From an uncultured Acetatifactor sp. (GTDB lineage: Bacteria > Bacillota > Clostridia > Lachnospirales > Lachnospiraceae), in assembly GCA_910584375.1 (NCBI GenBank), contig CAJUAH010000001.1:138560-202559 (forward strand): a stretch of DNA of 64,000 nucleotides, in the 5' to 3' direction. This document shows, piece after piece, positions 9,292 to 18,215 of the stretch; within the stretch, counting starts at the first letter, position 1, and every line of letters starts with the position of its first letter. The position numbers and the translations under genes are program-made. The notes under the pieces are model-generated. The model made no database searches, was not told where the DNA came from, and saw nothing but the letters and a program-made list of their open reading frames with translations.

Positions 9292-9333
9292 AAGTCGCAA
9301 TGAGGTGCATAAAGGCCTCATTGCGACTTTTTT
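9292..9333 (+). terminator. Strong Rho-independent terminator
   Basis: A perfect 14-bp stem (9292-9305 with 9316-9329), a 10-nt loop and a run of six Ts. It can end the mraY-like/greA/HAD-CPBP operon and also any transcript from the promoter at 9252. Confidence 0.85.
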
Positions 9334-9407
9334 GTTGCCGTGTGGGCGTATCATCTTTGCGCTGGCTGGGGTGCCGCGTGGGGAATATCTTTGGGCTAGT
9401 CACGCTC

Positions 9408-9554
9408 CGGGCAGATAATCATTCCTGTCTGGGCGCGCTCTCGCTCGATTGAACACGTAGCGGTCGCTAGGCTCGAAAATATCCTCGCAGGGGTTGCTGG
9501 CAACCCCCGCGCCGACGTGTTCAGACGGTCCTGACAGGAACGATTATCCACCCG
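9408..9554. repeat. Structured palindromic element, copy A
   Basis: Outer arms 9408-9429 and 9533-9554 are imperfect inverted repeats (GATAATCATTCCTGTC against GACAGGAACGATTATC). Inside are an 8-bp stem GAACACGT/ACGTGTTC (about 9450 and 9515), a TAGCG/CGCTA hairpin, and a GGGGTTG/CAACCCC hairpin with a CTGG loop. The central part is nearly identical, in inverse orientation, to copy B at 9908-10053. No coding content. Confidence 0.75.
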
Positions 9555-9627
9555 AAGCTGAATTGCGGCATGGCTATGAGCGGTGCTGGCAACGGCGTAG
9601 GGTATAGCGTTGAGATTGGTGAAGGCA

Positions 9628-9860
9628 GTTCTGGTAGTGATATTGATTATAACGGTATTACCGACTAATAGCAGTGATGTCGGTTAAAACAAGTTATACC
9701 AATAACGGCAGTGAAGTTGGATAAAGCAATAATATCAACTAAAGCAGTGGTATCGGTAAAAGCAGCAATACTGATAATGGTAGTGGTGTCGGTTATAGCG
9801 GTAATGCCGTAAATAGCAGTAATGTTGATAATAGCAGTACCTATAGTAATAGCAGAATCC
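9628..9860. repeat. Degenerate 18-nt minisatellite
   Basis: About 12 diverged tandem units of roughly 18 nt with consensus near AGCAGTRRTRTCGRTAA. All frames are closed or lack start signals. It lies between palindromic copies A and B, within the 960-nt gene-free stretch 9226-10186. The 20-nt repeats before gltB share its AGCAGTA core. Confidence 0.6.
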
Positions 9861-9907
9861 ACCATAGTCAGTATTCGTATTGGGAGGACAGCGGACATCG
9901 AATTGTG

Positions 9908-10053
9908 CATGTTGTATATCCCATAAGCAGACTCTTGAAAAACGTCGGCGCGGGGGTTGCCAGCAACCCCTGCGAGGATATTTTCGAGCCTAGCGTCCGC
10001 TACGATTTTTCACGAAGCGAGAGCGTGTCTGCGTTGGGATATACAACGTGTAC
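9908..10053. repeat. Structured palindromic element, copy B (inverted)
   Basis: Outer arms contain TTGTATATCCCA (9913-9924) and TGGGATATACAA (10037-10048). The reverse complement of the interior matches copy A through the TAGCG/CGCTA hairpin, the GGCTCGAAAATATCC segment and the GGGGTTG/CAACCCC hairpin. Outer arms and second stem differ in sequence from copy A yet still pair, a pattern of compensatory change. Confidence 0.75.
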
Positions 10054-10081
10054 AATGACCCATGACGGCGCCCCTTCCCCG

Positions 10082-10160
10082 TCATGCGATAACCTATAAC
10101 AGAAAGCAGTAACCCATGACAAACAGCAGTAACCTATGACAAATAGCAGTACCCTACGAC
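10082..10160 (+). repeat. 20-nt tandem repeats upstream of gltB
   Basis: Three full 20-nt units (10101-10120, 10121-10140, 10141-10160) of the form AAAYAGCAGTAMCCYAYGAC, plus a partial fourth at 10082-10100. They end 10 nt before the gltB ribosome binding site. An ATG inside the last units (10136) opens the gltB frame but lacks a Shine-Dalgarno sequence. Confidence 0.8.
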
Positions 10161-10186
10161 AAATAACCGTAGAAAGGAGAACAGAC

Positions 10187-13100
10187 ATGTTTGACGTAAA
10201 AAAGCAGTACCCAGACGCCCCTCTGTACCGGGAGGAGTTTGAACATGACAACTGCGGTATCGGAGCCTGTGTGAACATTAAGGGGGAGAAAAGCCATGTT
10301 ACCGTGGAAAATGCCCTTAAGATCGTGGAGAATCTGGAACACCGGGCGGGTAAGGACGCCGAGGGTAAGACCGGGGACGGCGTGGGGATCCTGACCCAGG
10401 TGCCCCATGGATTTTTTGAGAGAGTGACCCGGGCGCTGGGTATGGAGATCGGCGGAGAGCGGGAGTACGGCGTGGGAATGTTTTTCTTTCCACAGGAGGA
10501 ACTGCGCCGCAACCAGGCCAAAAAGATGTTTGAGATCATTGTGGAGAAGGAAGGGCTGAAGTTCCTGGGATGGAGGGAGGTGCCTACTTTTCCCGATGTG
10601 CTGGGGCATAAGGCGGTGGAGTGTATGCCCTGTATTATGCAGGCGTTTGTGGGAAAACCGGCGGACGTGGAGAAGGGGCTGGCTTTTGACAGAAGGCTCT
10701 ATATTGCCCGCCGGGTGTTCGAGCAGTCCACCGATGACACGTATGTGGTGTCCCTGTCCAGCCGGACCATCGTGTATAAGGGGATGTTCCTGGTGGGACA
10801 GCTAAGGACTTTTTTTGCGGATCTGCAAAGTGAGGACTTTGTTTCCGCTATTGCTGTTGTGCATTCCCGGTTTTCTACAAATACCAATCCAAGCTGGGAG
10901 AGAGCCCATCCCAACCGTTTTATCGTACATAACGGGGAGATCAATACCATACGGGGCAATGCGGATAAGATGCTGGCACGGGAGGAAAATATGTCCTCCG
11001 AGCATCTCAGGGGACAACTGCACAAGGTGCTGCCCGCCATCAATAAGACGGGTTCCGACTCGGCCATGTTGGATAACACGCTGGAGTTTTTGGTGATGAG
11101 CGGCGTGGAGCTGCCGCTGGCGGTGATGATCGCCATTCCCGAGCCCTGGGCAAACGACAGGGCCATGTCCCAGAGCAAGCGGGATTTTTACCAGTATTAT
11201 GCCACTATGATGGAGCCCTGGGACGGGCCGGCGTCCATAGTGTTTTCGGACGGGGATGTGATGGGGGCGGTGCTGGACCGCAACGGCCTGCGGCCTTCCC
11301 GCTATATGATCACGGATGACGACCAGCTGATCCTGTCCTCCGAGGTGGGGGTGCTGGAGGTGGATCCTGCTAAGATAAGGAAAAAGGATCGGCTGCGCCC
11401 GGGGAAGATGCTGCTGGTGGATACGGTACGGGGTGAGGTGATCGATGATGAAAGGCTCAAGGAGAGCTATGCCTCCAGACAGCCCTACGGCGAATGGCTG
11501 GACAGCAATTTGGTGGAGCTGCATGATCTGAAAATTCCCAATCAGCGGGTGCCCCGGTATACGGAGGATGAGAGACAGCGGATGCAGAAGGCTTTTGGCT
11601 ATACCTATGACGAGCTGAAGACCAGCATTTTGCCCATGGCAAAAAACGGCGGCGAGGCCATTGCCGCCATGGGAGTGGATACGCCCCTGCCGGTGCTGAG
11701 CAAGACCCATCATCCGCTTTTTCACTATTTTAAACAGTTGTTTGCCCAGGTGACCAATCCGCCCATAGACGCCATCCGGGAGGAGATTGTGACCTCCACC
11801 ACCGTGTATATAGGCACGGAGGGGAATCTGCTGCAGGAGTCCGCGGAAAACTGTAAAGTGCTGAAAGTCAATAATCCTATTCTGACTTCTACGGATCTGC
11901 TTAAGATCAAAAACATGAAGGTGGAGGGCTTTCAGGTGGAGGTGGTGCCCATCACCTACTATAAGAACACCAGCCTGGAACGGGCGATCGACCGGCTGTA
12001 TGTGGAGGCCGACAGGGCTTACCGGGACGGCGCCAATGTGTTGATCCTGTCTGACCGGGGCGTGGATGAGAACCATGTGGCCATCCCTTCCCTGCTGGCG
12101 GTGTCGGCGCTGAATCAGTATCTGGTGCGCACGAAAAAGCGTACCCGGGTGGCGCTGATTCTGGAGTCCGGGGAACCCAGAGAGGTACATCACTTTGCCA
12201 CGCTGTTGGGATACGGGGCCTGCGCCATCAATCCCTATCTGGCCCAGGAGTCCATCCGGGAGCTGATCGACAGCAATATGCTGGATAAGGACTACTATGC
12301 GGCGGTGGACGACTACAACAATGCAGTGCTCCATGGCATCGTGAAGATCGCCTCCAAAATGGGCATCAGCACGATACAGTCCTATCAGGGGTCCAAGATC
12401 TTTGAGGCCATCGGCATTGACGCGGAGGTGATCGACCGCTATTTCACCGGCACGGTGAGCAGGGTGGGCGGGATTACCCTCAAAGACATCGAGCAGGATA
12501 TGGACCGGCTGCACTCCATGGCCTTTGACCCGCTGGGGCTTTGCAACGATCTGACGCTGGACAGTCCGGGACACCACAAGCTGCGCAGCGGCGGCGAGGA
12601 GCATCTCTACAATCCGGCTACGATCCATCTGCTGCAGGAGTCCACCCGGAGGGGAGATTACGGGCTGTTTAAGCAGTATACCGCTCTGGTAAATGATGAG
12701 GATTCGGTGAGAAACCTTCGGGGCCTGATGGAATTTTCCTATCCGAAAAAAGGGGTTCCGCTGGAGTCCGTGGAATCTGTGGAGAGCATTGTGACCCGGT
12801 TTAAGACCGGCGCCATGTCCTACGGTTCCATCTCCAAGGAGGCCCATGAGACGATGGCTATCGCCATGAACCGTCTTCACGGCAAGAGCAATTCCGGCGA
12901 GGGCGGCGAGGAGCCGGAGCGCCTGACAGTCGGGCCGGACGGTGTGAACCGCTGTTCCGCCATCAAGCAGGTGGCCAGCGGGCGTTTCGGCGTGACCAGC
13001 CGCTATCTGGTCAGCGCCCAGGAGATACAGATCAAGATGGCCCAGGGGGCAAAACCCGGCGAGGGCGGCCATCTGCCGGGGGGCAAGGTGTACCCCTGGA

Positions 13101-14734
13101 TCGCCAAGACCAGGCATTCCACTCCCGGCGTGTCCCTGATCTCGCCGCCGCCGCACCATGATATCTATTCCATTGAAGATCTGGCACAGTTGATTTATGA
13201 TTTGAAGAATGCCAATACCCGGGCCAGGATATCCGTAAAACTGGTGTCCGAGGCGGGTGTGGGCACGGTGGCGGCGGGGGTGGCCAAGGCCGGAGCGCAG
13301 GTGATCCTGGTGTCCGGTTATGACGGCGGCACAGGCGCGGCGCCTCGCAGTTCCATTCACAATGCGGGACTTCCCTGGGAGCTGGGGCTGGCGGAGACTC
13401 ACCAGACACTAATCATGAACGGCCTGCGCGGCAAGGTGCGCATTGAGACGGACGGCAAGCTGATGAGCGGACGGGATGTGGCGATAGCGGCGATCCTGGG
13501 GGCGGAGGAATTTGGATTTGCCACCGCGCCGCTGGTGACCATGGGCTGTGTGATGATGCGGGTGTGCAATCTGGACACCTGTCCGGTGGGTGTGGCCACC
13601 CAGAACCCGGAGCTGCGCAGGAATTTCCGGGGCAAGCCGGAGTATGTGGAGAATTTTATGCGTTTTATCGCGCAGGAACTGCGTGAATATATGGCCCGTC
13701 TGGGGGTTAAGACCGTGGAAGAGCTGGTGGGGCGCACGGATCTCTTAAAGATGAGAGAAGATCTGACTCCCAGGCAGCAGGAGGTGGATCTGTCCCGTAT
13801 CCTGAACAATCCTTACGCGGGCATGAAAAAGGGAGCCACCTTCGATCCCGGTCAGGTATATGATTTTGAGCTGGAGAAGACGCTGGATGAAAAGGTGCTG
13901 TGTAAGCAGCTTTCCAAGGCCATGGAGGCGGGACAGAAACGGAGCGTCTCGGTGGATGTGGGCAATACGGACAGGGCCTTTGGGACGATCCTGGGCAGCG
14001 AGATCACCAGACGGTTTGGGGACGCGCTGGAGGAGGACAGCTACCATGTACAGTGCAGCGGCGCGGGCGGACAGTCTTTCGGAGCCTTTATCCCCAAAGG
14101 GCTGACACTGGAGCTGGTGGGAGACTCCAACGACTATTTCGGCAAGGGCTTATCCGGCGGCAAGCTGGTGGTCTATCCGCCCAAGGGCAGCAGGTTTAAA
14201 GCGGAGGAGAATATCATCATCGGCAACGTGGCTCTGTACGGCGCCACCAGCGGCAAGGCGTTTATCAGCGGTGTGGCAGGCGAGCGGTTCTGCGTGCGCA
14301 ACTCCGGCGCCAGAGCGGTGGTGGAGGGCGTGGGCGACCACGGCTGTGAGTATATGACCGGGGGATGTGTGGTAGTGTTGGGGCGCACCGGCAAGAATTT
14401 TGCCGCAGGCATGAGCGGCGGCGTGGCCTATGTGCTGGACGAGGGAAACGACCTGTATAAGCGTCTGAATAAGGAGATGGTCTCCTCCTATGAGATCTCG
14501 TCCAAGTATGACGTGCAGGAGCTGAAAGAGATGATACGGGAGCATGTGGCCATGACCGGATCAGCCAAGGGCAGGGAAGTGCTGGAACATTTCGGAGAAT
14601 ATCTGCCGAAGTTTAAGAAGATCATTCCCCACGACTACGAGCGGGTGCTGAAGACCATCGTGCAGATGGAGGAAAAAGGACTCAGCGCCGAGCAGGCCCA
14701 GATTGAGGCATTTTATGCCAATACGCAGAAGTGA
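10187..14734 (+). CDS. gltB: Glutamate synthase, large (alpha) subunit
   Basis: A 1515-aa GOGAT alpha subunit. With GltD it makes two glutamates from glutamine and 2-oxoglutarate. Domains in order: short propeptide (residues 1-22), class II glutamine amidotransferase starting at Cys23 in the NCGIG context, central domain, FMN-binding barrel with 'GEGGEEPERL' and 'KPGEGGHLPGGKVYPWIA', the 3Fe-4S cysteine cluster in 'CVMMRVCNLDTCPVGVA', and the C-terminal GXGXG beta-helix ('GNVALYGATSGKAFISG'). The ATG at 10187 is preceded by AAAGGAGA at 10173-10180. Length is typical. gltD follows after a 203-nt gap full of repeats. No promoter was identified in the repeat-rich upstream region. Confidence 0.97.
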   Translation: MFDVKKQYPDAPLYREEFEHDNCGIGACVNIKGEKSHVTVENALKIVENLEHRAGKDAEGKTGDGVGILTQVPHGFFERVTRALGMEIGGEREYGVGMFFFPQEELRRNQAKKMFEIIVEKEGLKFLGWREVPTFPDVLGHKAVECMPCIMQAFVGKPADVEKGLAFDRRLYIARRVFEQSTDDTYVVSLSSRTIVYKGMFLVGQLRTFFADLQSEDFVSAIAVVHSRFSTNTNPSWERAHPNRFIVHNGEINTIRGNADKMLAREENMSSEHLRGQLHKVLPAINKTGSDSAMLDNTLEFLVMSGVELPLAVMIAIPEPWANDRAMSQSKRDFYQYYATMMEPWDGPASIVFSDGDVMGAVLDRNGLRPSRYMITDDDQLILSSEVGVLEVDPAKIRKKDRLRPGKMLLVDTVRGEVIDDERLKESYASRQPYGEWLDSNLVELHDLKIPNQRVPRYTEDERQRMQKAFGYTYDELKTSILPMAKNGGEAIAAMGVDTPLPVLSKTHHPLFHYFKQLFAQVTNPPIDAIREEIVTSTTVYIGTEGNLLQESAENCKVLKVNNPILTSTDLLKIKNMKVEGFQVEVVPITYYKNTSLERAIDRLYVEADRAYRDGANVLILSDRGVDENHVAIPSLLAVSALNQYLVRTKKRTRVALILESGEPREVHHFATLLGYGACAINPYLAQESIRELIDSNMLDKDYYAAVDDYNNAVLHGIVKIASKMGISTIQSYQGSKIFEAIGIDAEVIDRYFTGTVSRVGGITLKDIEQDMDRLHSMAFDPLGLCNDLTLDSPGHHKLRSGGEEHLYNPATIHLLQESTRRGDYGLFKQYTALVNDEDSVRNLRGLMEFSYPKKGVPLESVESVESIVTRFKTGAMSYGSISKEAHETMAIAMNRLHGKSNSGEGGEEPERLTVGPDGVNRCSAIKQVASGRFGVTSRYLVSAQEIQIKMAQGAKPGEGGHLPGGKVYPWIAKTRHSTPGVSLISPPPHHDIYSIEDLAQLIYDLKNANTRARISVKLVSEAGVGTVAAGVAKAGAQVILVSGYDGGTGAAPRSSIHNAGLPWELGLAETHQTLIMNGLRGKVRIETDGKLMSGRDVAIAAILGAEEFGFATAPLVTMGCVMMRVCNLDTCPVGVATQNPELRRNFRGKPEYVENFMRFIAQELREYMARLGVKTVEELVGRTDLLKMREDLTPRQQEVDLSRILNNPYAGMKKGATFDPGQVYDFELEKTLDEKVLCKQLSKAMEAGQKRSVSVDVGNTDRAFGTILGSEITRRFGDALEEDSYHVQCSGAGGQSFGAFIPKGLTLELVGDSNDYFGKGLSGGKLVVYPPKGSRFKAEENIIIGNVALYGATSGKAFISGVAGERFCVRNSGARAVVEGVGDHGCEYMTGGCVVVLGRTGKNFAAGMSGGVAYVLDEGNDLYKRLNKEMVSSYEISSKYDVQELKEMIREHVAMTGSAKGREVLEHFGEYLPKFKKIIPHDYERVLKTIVQMEEKGLSAEQAQIEAFYANTQK

Positions 14735-14739
14735 CACTA

Positions 14740-14920
14740 CCCTTTAGAGCCAGTGTGTGGCGAAGAGCCTTTGCCCTTTAGAGCCATCGCGCAGCGATTC
14801 ACCAGGTAAAGATGCGAAGGCGCACGAGAGAAACTTTTATGAGTGCGTTTTCTCATAAAAGTTTCTCTCTGAGGTGTGCGCCGAAGCAACTTTACCCTTT
14901 AGAGCCATCGCGTAGCGATT
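14740..14920 (+). repeat. Direct repeats and long hairpin in the gltB-gltD gap
   Basis: A 26-nt sequence beginning CCCTTTAGAGCCATCGCG occurs at 14774-14799 and 14895-14920 with one mismatch; a truncated copy lies at 14740-14752. Between them is a hairpin with a perfect 17-bp stem (14827-14843 with 14852-14868), extended after a bulge by GGCGCAC/GTGCGCC (14819-14825 with 14876-14882). No T run follows, so it is not a classical terminator. It could modulate gltB versus gltD mRNA levels. Confidence 0.8.
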
Positions 14921-14937
14921 TAATTAGGAGGAAAGAG

Positions 14938-16431
14938 ATGGGAAAACCTACAGGTTTTATGGAGTATGAGAGGGAGGTGTCCGCGGCGGCGGAGCCTCTT
15001 AAGAGGATAGAGCATTTTAAGGAGTTTCACGAGCATCTGCCCCTGGAAAAGCAGCAGCTGCAAGGAGCCAGATGTATGGAGTGCGGCGTGCCGTTCTGCC
15101 AGTCGGGCATGATGCTCTGCGGCATGGCCAGCGGCTGTCCGCTGCACAATCTGATTCCGGAGTGGAACGATCTGGTGTATCACGGCAACTGGGAACAGGC
15201 ATACAGACGCCTGAAAAAGACCAGCAGTTTCCCGGAGTTTACCTCCCGTGTATGCCCGGCGCTGTGCGAGGCGGCCTGCACCTGCGGCCTGCACGGGGAG
15301 CCGGTGGCTACCAAAGAGAACGAGTACGCTATCATAGAATACGCCTATGCCCACGGCTACGCGGCGGCGGACCCTCCCAAGGTGCGCACCGGGAAAAAGG
15401 TGGCTGTTATCGGCAGCGGCCCCTCCGGGTTGGCGGCGGCGGACCAACTGAACAGACGGGGGCACTCTGTCACTGTGTTCGAGCGCTCCGACAGGGTGGG
15501 CGGCCTGCTGATGTACGGTATCCCCAATATGAAACTGGAAAAATCCGTCATAGACCGCAAGGTAAAGATCATGGAGGAGGAAGGAATTGTGTTTCGCACC
15601 GGCACGGATGTGGGCAAAGATATAAAAGCGCAAAAGCTTTTGCAGGACTTTGACCGGGTGGTGCTGGCCTGCGGCGCGTCCAATCCCAGAGATATCAAAG
15701 CCCCCGGCAGGGACGCGGAGGGAATCTATTTTGCCGTGGACTTCCTCACGGCGAACACGAAGAGCCTGCTGAACTCCGGTTTCGAGGACAAAAAATATGT
15801 GGATACCAGGGGAAAGGCCGTGGTGATTATCGGAGGCGGCGACACGGGCAACGACTGTGTGGGAACTGCCATCCGCCACGGAGCGAAAACCGTGACCCAG
15901 ATCGAGATGATGCCCAAAGCGCCGGATCAGAGAGCCCAGGACAATCCCTGGCCCCAGTGGCCCAGGGTCTGCAAGACAGACTACGGGCAGGAGGAGGCCA
16001 TCGCCCTGTACGGGCATGATCCCCGGATCTACGAGACTACGGTAAAGGAGTTTGTGAAAGACAAAAAGGGCAGCCTGAAAGCGGTGAAGACGGTGAAACT
16101 GTCCTGGGAGAAAGACCCGGAGAGCGGCCGCATGGTCATGGGGGAGGTTCCCGGCAGCGAGCAGACCCTGGAGGCGGATATCGTGCTGATCGCAGCGGGA
16201 TTTCTGGGCAGCCAGGACTATGTGGCGGAGGCTTTCGGCGTGGAGCGCAACGAGCGAACCAACGTAAAGACCGCGCCGGGAGAGTATCAGACCAATATAA
16301 AAAATGTATTTGTGGCCGGAGATATGCACCGGGGGCAGTCCCTGGTGGTGTGGGCCATCCGGGAGGGCCGGGAGGCCGCCCGGGCCGTGGACGAGAGCCT
16401 GATGGGCTACTCCAACCTGGTGGTGCAGTGA
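14938..16431 (+). CDS. gltD: Glutamate synthase, small (beta) subunit
   Basis: A 497-aa FAD- and NAD(P)H-binding partner of GltB that passes electrons from NAD(P)H to the alpha subunit. The N-terminal Cys-rich region binds two 4Fe-4S clusters ('MECGVPFCQSG', 'GCPLHN', 'CPALCEAACTCGL'). Rossmann motif 'GSGPSGLAAAD' binds FAD and 'GGGDTGNDCVG' binds NAD(P)H. The C-terminal 'VFVAGDMHRGQSLVVWAI' is the usual FAD-binding end. The ATG at 14938 has TAGGAGGAAAGAG in front; the frame is open upstream to 14812 only because the intergenic hairpin happens to lack stops. Confidence 0.97.
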   Translation: MGKPTGFMEYEREVSAAAEPLKRIEHFKEFHEHLPLEKQQLQGARCMECGVPFCQSGMMLCGMASGCPLHNLIPEWNDLVYHGNWEQAYRRLKKTSSFPEFTSRVCPALCEAACTCGLHGEPVATKENEYAIIEYAYAHGYAAADPPKVRTGKKVAVIGSGPSGLAAADQLNRRGHSVTVFERSDRVGGLLMYGIPNMKLEKSVIDRKVKIMEEEGIVFRTGTDVGKDIKAQKLLQDFDRVVLACGASNPRDIKAPGRDAEGIYFAVDFLTANTKSLLNSGFEDKKYVDTRGKAVVIIGGGDTGNDCVGTAIRHGAKTVTQIEMMPKAPDQRAQDNPWPQWPRVCKTDYGQEEAIALYGHDPRIYETTVKEFVKDKKGSLKAVKTVKLSWEKDPESGRMVMGEVPGSEQTLEADIVLIAAGFLGSQDYVAEAFGVERNERTNVKTAPGEYQTNIKNVFVAGDMHRGQSLVVWAIREGREAARAVDESLMGYSNLVVQ

Positions 16432-16469
16432 ACGGAAGATCAGCGTGAAATGCAGAGCGCGAAAGTCAC

Positions 16470-16498
16470 TTGCCAAGCCTCTTCCTGTAATATATACT
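16470..16498 (+). promoter_or_regulatory. Promoter of the GH13 gene
   Basis: TTGCCA (16470-16475), a 17-nt spacer and TATACT (16493-16498), 38 nt before the start codon. Confidence 0.65.
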
Positions 16499-16535
16499 GG
16501 AAACAGAAAATAGCGCGGCAGGAGGAACCACGGTG

Positions 16536-18119
16536 ATGGAGCATAAGAAACATTGGTTGGAACAGAGTATTTTTTATGAGATTTACCCCCAGAGCTTTTA
16601 CGACAGCAACGGGGACGGAATCGGGGACATCCCCGGCATCACGGAGAAACTGGACTATATAAAGGAACTGGGCTGTAACGCCCTCTGGCTGAATCCCTGC
16701 TACCTGTCCCCCTTTGGGGACGCGGGGTACGACGTGGCCGATTACTGCCAGGTGGCGCCACGCTACGGAACCAACGAAGATCTGGCGCAGCTCTTTGAGG
16801 AGGCCCACCGTCGGGATATGCATGTGATCCTGGATCTGGTACCCGGCCACACTTCCACGGAGCATCCCTGGTTCAAGGAATCCTGCAAGGCCCAGCCCAA
16901 CTCCTATTGGGGCCGGTATATCTGGAGCGACAGCATATGGACGGACGTGGCGGGCTGCGAGGGGATAGCCGGTTCCCTGCGGGGGCTTTATCCCCGGGAC
17001 GGCAGCGTGGCGGTCAATTTCTTTTCCAACCAGCCCGCGCTGAACTACGGCTTTGCCCGCCGGACGGAAAGCTGGCAGAGCGCGGTGGACTCTCCGGAGG
17101 CGCTGCAGACCAGGCAGGCCATGAAGGACGTTATGGCTTTTTGGCTGGATAAGGGCTGCGACGGGTTTAGGGTGGATATGGCCGGTTCTCTGGTGAAAAA
17201 CGATCCCGACAGTGTGGAGACGATCAAACTGTGGCAGGATATGCGGGCATTTTTGGACAAAACGTACCCGGAGGCGGTGCTGATCTCCGAGTGGGGGGAG
17301 CCGGACAAATCCCTGAGGGGAGGGTTCCACATGGACTTCCTGCTGCATTTCGGCCCCTCTCACTATCTGGATCTGTTCAGATGTGAGCATCCGTATTTCA
17401 GCCGGGAGGGAAAGGGCGACGCCCATCCCTTTGTGGAGGCCTATATGAGAAATTACGGCCTGACCAACCAGAAGGGACTCATCTGTATCCCCTCCGGCAA
17501 CCATGACATGGGACGTATACGGGAATGTCTGGACTGTGAGGAGCTGAAAATCGCGTTTGCCTTTTTGCTGTCCATGCCGGGAGCGCCGTTTATCTATTAT
17601 GGGGACGAGATCGGTATGCGGCAGCTCCGGCTTGCGTCCGTGGAGGGCGGATACAGCCGTACCGGATGCAGGACTCCGATGCAGTGGGACGGCGGGGAAA
17701 ATTACGGATTTTCACGGGCCCGGAGAGAAGATCTGTATATCGCCCAGGATCCGGCAGCGGACGCGCCCACGGCGGCGGCGCAGATGGCGGAGCGGGATTC
17801 CCTCTGGCATGAAGTGCAGCGGCTGACGGAAATCCGCAGGAAACACCCGGCGCTGTGCGCCTCCGGCGATATCGCTTTCGTATACTGTGAGCCGGAAAAA
17901 TACCCGCTGGTATATCTGCGCTCCGATGGAGACAGCAGTATACTGGTGGCGCTGAATCCGGGAAAAGAGGACGTTTCCTGCCCGTGCCCGTATCAGATGC
18001 AAGAGACGGTTCATACTCTCGGAAAAGGCATAAAGGCGGGAAAAGCGATAAAACTGGAAAAAGGGATGCTCTCTATGCCCGGCGAGAGCGCGGGATTTAT
18101 GTCTGTGCTCCCGGTCTGA
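16536..18119 (+). CDS. GH13 alpha-glucosidase / alpha-amylase family glycosidase
   Basis: A 527-aa cytoplasmic GH13 enzyme. The (beta/alpha)8 barrel begins at 'YEIYPQSFYDSNGDGIGD'. Visible conserved regions include 'DLVPGHTS' (region I), nucleophile Asp214 in GFRVDMAGS, acid/base Glu252 in LISEWGEP, and Asp324 in GNHDMGR. A beta-sandwich domain C follows (about 440-527). Likely substrates are malto- or isomalto-oligosaccharides; trehalose- or sucrose-active subfamilies cannot be excluded. GGAGGA is 9 nt before the ATG; a GTG directly upstream (16533) is an alternative. Own promoter at 16470. Transcribed towards the DUF2716-type pseudogene. Confidence 0.88.
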   Translation: MEHKKHWLEQSIFYEIYPQSFYDSNGDGIGDIPGITEKLDYIKELGCNALWLNPCYLSPFGDAGYDVADYCQVAPRYGTNEDLAQLFEEAHRRDMHVILDLVPGHTSTEHPWFKESCKAQPNSYWGRYIWSDSIWTDVAGCEGIAGSLRGLYPRDGSVAVNFFSNQPALNYGFARRTESWQSAVDSPEALQTRQAMKDVMAFWLDKGCDGFRVDMAGSLVKNDPDSVETIKLWQDMRAFLDKTYPEAVLISEWGEPDKSLRGGFHMDFLLHFGPSHYLDLFRCEHPYFSREGKGDAHPFVEAYMRNYGLTNQKGLICIPSGNHDMGRIRECLDCEELKIAFAFLLSMPGAPFIYYGDEIGMRQLRLASVEGGYSRTGCRTPMQWDGGENYGFSRARREDLYIAQDPAADAPTAAAQMAERDSLWHEVQRLTEIRRKHPALCASGDIAFVYCEPEKYPLVYLRSDGDSSILVALNPGKEDVSCPCPYQMQETVHTLGKGIKAGKAIKLEKGMLSMPGESAGFMSVLPV

Positions 18120-18160
18120 AACGTAAAACACATCTACAAAAACGCATATAAAGCATAAAA

Positions 18161-18215
18161 GCGCCGGGAAATGAAAATATATCGATCATCATTTCCCGGC
18201 CTTGGCGCTTGTTTG
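18161..18215. terminator. Bidirectional terminator hairpin between convergent genes
   Basis: An 11-bp stem CCGGGAAATGA/TCATTTCCCGG, extended by GCGC pairing across a small bulge, lies between the GH13 gene (plus) and the minus-strand pseudogene, whose stop codon falls inside the hairpin. TTGTTTG follows on the plus strand and AT-rich sequence on the minus strand. Confidence 0.6.

Noticed and set aside
9628..9910. Short minus-strand ORF rich in Thr/Ile over the minisatellite (9665-9910)
   Set aside because: It simply translates the degenerate repeats and has no ribosome binding site or family resemblance.
10802..13402. 866-aa antisense open frame across gltB, and a similar 600-aa one at 1067-2869 across the GH2 gene
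   Set aside because: Codon-bias shadows of the plus-strand genes; no recognisable domains, no ribosome binding sites, and the sense proteins are clear family members.
14812..14937. Upstream extension of gltD to an ATG at 14812
   Set aside because: The extension translates the intergenic hairpin and repeat; the family N-terminus and the AGGAGG site fit the ATG at 14938.
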